Origin: Flavobacterium tructae
Lineage (GTDB): Bacteria > Bacteroidota > Bacteroidia > Flavobacteriales > Flavobacteriaceae
DNA: 32,085 bases
Assembly: GCF_002217475.1 (NCBI RefSeq)
Contig: NZ_MUHH01000003.1
Coordinates: 171,623-203,707 of the forward strand
Direction: 5' to 3'
Positions 31,622 to 32,085 of this stretch are shown here, one piece after another (positions within the stretch are counted from its first letter, which is position 1; the number at the start of each line of letters is the position of its first letter). Below the pieces are notes generated by a model, which saw only the letters and a list, made by a program, of their open reading frames with translations, was not told where the DNA came from and made no database searches. The position numbers were made by a program, and so were the translations under genes.

Positions 31622-32029
31622 AACTAAATAAATTTAAAATTGTTTACAGTCAAAAATTGAAAATCAAAATTTGAAACTATCAGTATGAATAATTCTATGA
31701 TTTTTAACATTATGAAACTATTTTGAAAAAATACTTATCTCCTAAAATATTATCAAAATGAGATCACAATGAAAATTAGAATATAAAACGATTGGCAAGA
31801 ATTCATTTCTAGAATTAAAACTAAAGCAAAAATGAATCATTTTTAAACTTTAGCCCAACTCACTTTTCGATTCTCAGCTTTCGTTTTAAATTATCGAAAA
31901 ACATTTTCAATTTGACATTTGCATAAAAATACGAACTTTATAAACAATTGTGTGTTAATAACCCGTTAAACTGAGAAAAATAACATCAAAAACTAAAATA
32001 AAGGCCGTAAATCAACGATTATTCAATAA
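31622..32029. other. AT-rich spacer without a gene
   Basis: No credible ORF, hairpin terminator or full TTG/TAnnTTTG promoter is seen. TTTGACATTTGCATAAAAATACG (near 31911-31933) is a partial promoter-like stretch in front of the gene that begins at 32030. Confidence 0.4.
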
Positions 32030-32085
32030 ATGAGTTACGACATGGAAGAAATAAAAAATTATTTTAAAATCACTCTATTAAAGCC
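32030..32085 (+). CDS. Start of an unidentified gene (partial)
   Basis: An open frame begins at ATG 32030 (MSYDMEEIKNYFKITLLK) and runs off the right edge; a second possible start is the Met at codon 5. About 18 residues are too few to assign a family. Confidence 0.45.
   Translation, partial: MSYDMEEIKNYFKITLLK

Overview
The window reads as chromosome from a Flavobacterium-like member of the Bacteroidota. The composition is AT-rich. Secreted proteins have short signal peptides ending in A-Q or S-Q. There is type IX secretion (T9SS) machinery (a PorP/SprF-like barrel and a CHU_C-type cargo), a HU/SPOR fusion of the kind seen in this phylum, and promoters of the TTG / TAnnTTTG class. Most genes are ordinary core genes. 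No tRNA, rRNA, CRISPR, transposase or prophage was found.

Layout. 1-5978 (minus strand) is an envelope block. A tight three-gene operon holds a small exported protein, a T9SS type-B cargo with Ig/PKD-like domains, and a PorP/SprF-family protein with a very long Ala/Lys/Asp tail that runs off the left edge. A separate beta-helix-like exported protein and a small exported protein of unknown function lie upstream of it. 6416-9755 (plus) carries holB, a DoxX-like membrane protein, an acyl-CoA thioesterase and recA. 9756-10310 has no large gene but holds three hairpin terminators, two ECF-promoter-like motifs and a possible 34-codon basic peptide. 10311-14587 holds plsC (minus), trpS (plus), dprA (minus) and the HU/SPOR membrane protein (plus). 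14650-18629 (minus) holds a tandem pair of exported paralogues and a Pif1-like helicase with a C-terminal HTH. 18729-20780 (minus) holds a Skp/OmpH-like lipoprotein and a SAM methyltransferase, whose 3' end and downstream DNA are tandemly duplicated as a decayed copy. 21088-27185 (minus) holds mnmG, ybeY and a very large DUF4175-type protein. 27348-29970 (plus) holds gltX and an SPFH/band-7 protein. 29991-31621 (minus) holds a DUF6327-like, holin-like and YtxH cluster and an exported protein. A new plus-strand gene begins at 32030 and is cut by the right edge.

Most notable signal. Seven copies of a 14-base palindrome, GTT(T/C)CACGTG(A/G)AAC, lie around mnmG. Six of them fall within 355 bases between mnmG and ybeY, and the last five are spaced 46-55 bases apart. 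They match the ParB-binding centromere site parS, and one copy is a perfect match to the 16-base bacterial consensus. One copy is embedded in the last codons of ybeY. This is most simply a chromosomal parS cluster, which would imply that the window lies in the origin-proximal part of the chromosome; no oriC or parAB is visible here.

Other points worth attention are the PorP/SprF tail, the decayed methyltransferase duplication, a nested ~96-base inverted repeat between the YtxH and holin-like genes, candidate leaderless promoters before holB and the HU/SPOR gene, and the short transcripts suggested downstream of recA.
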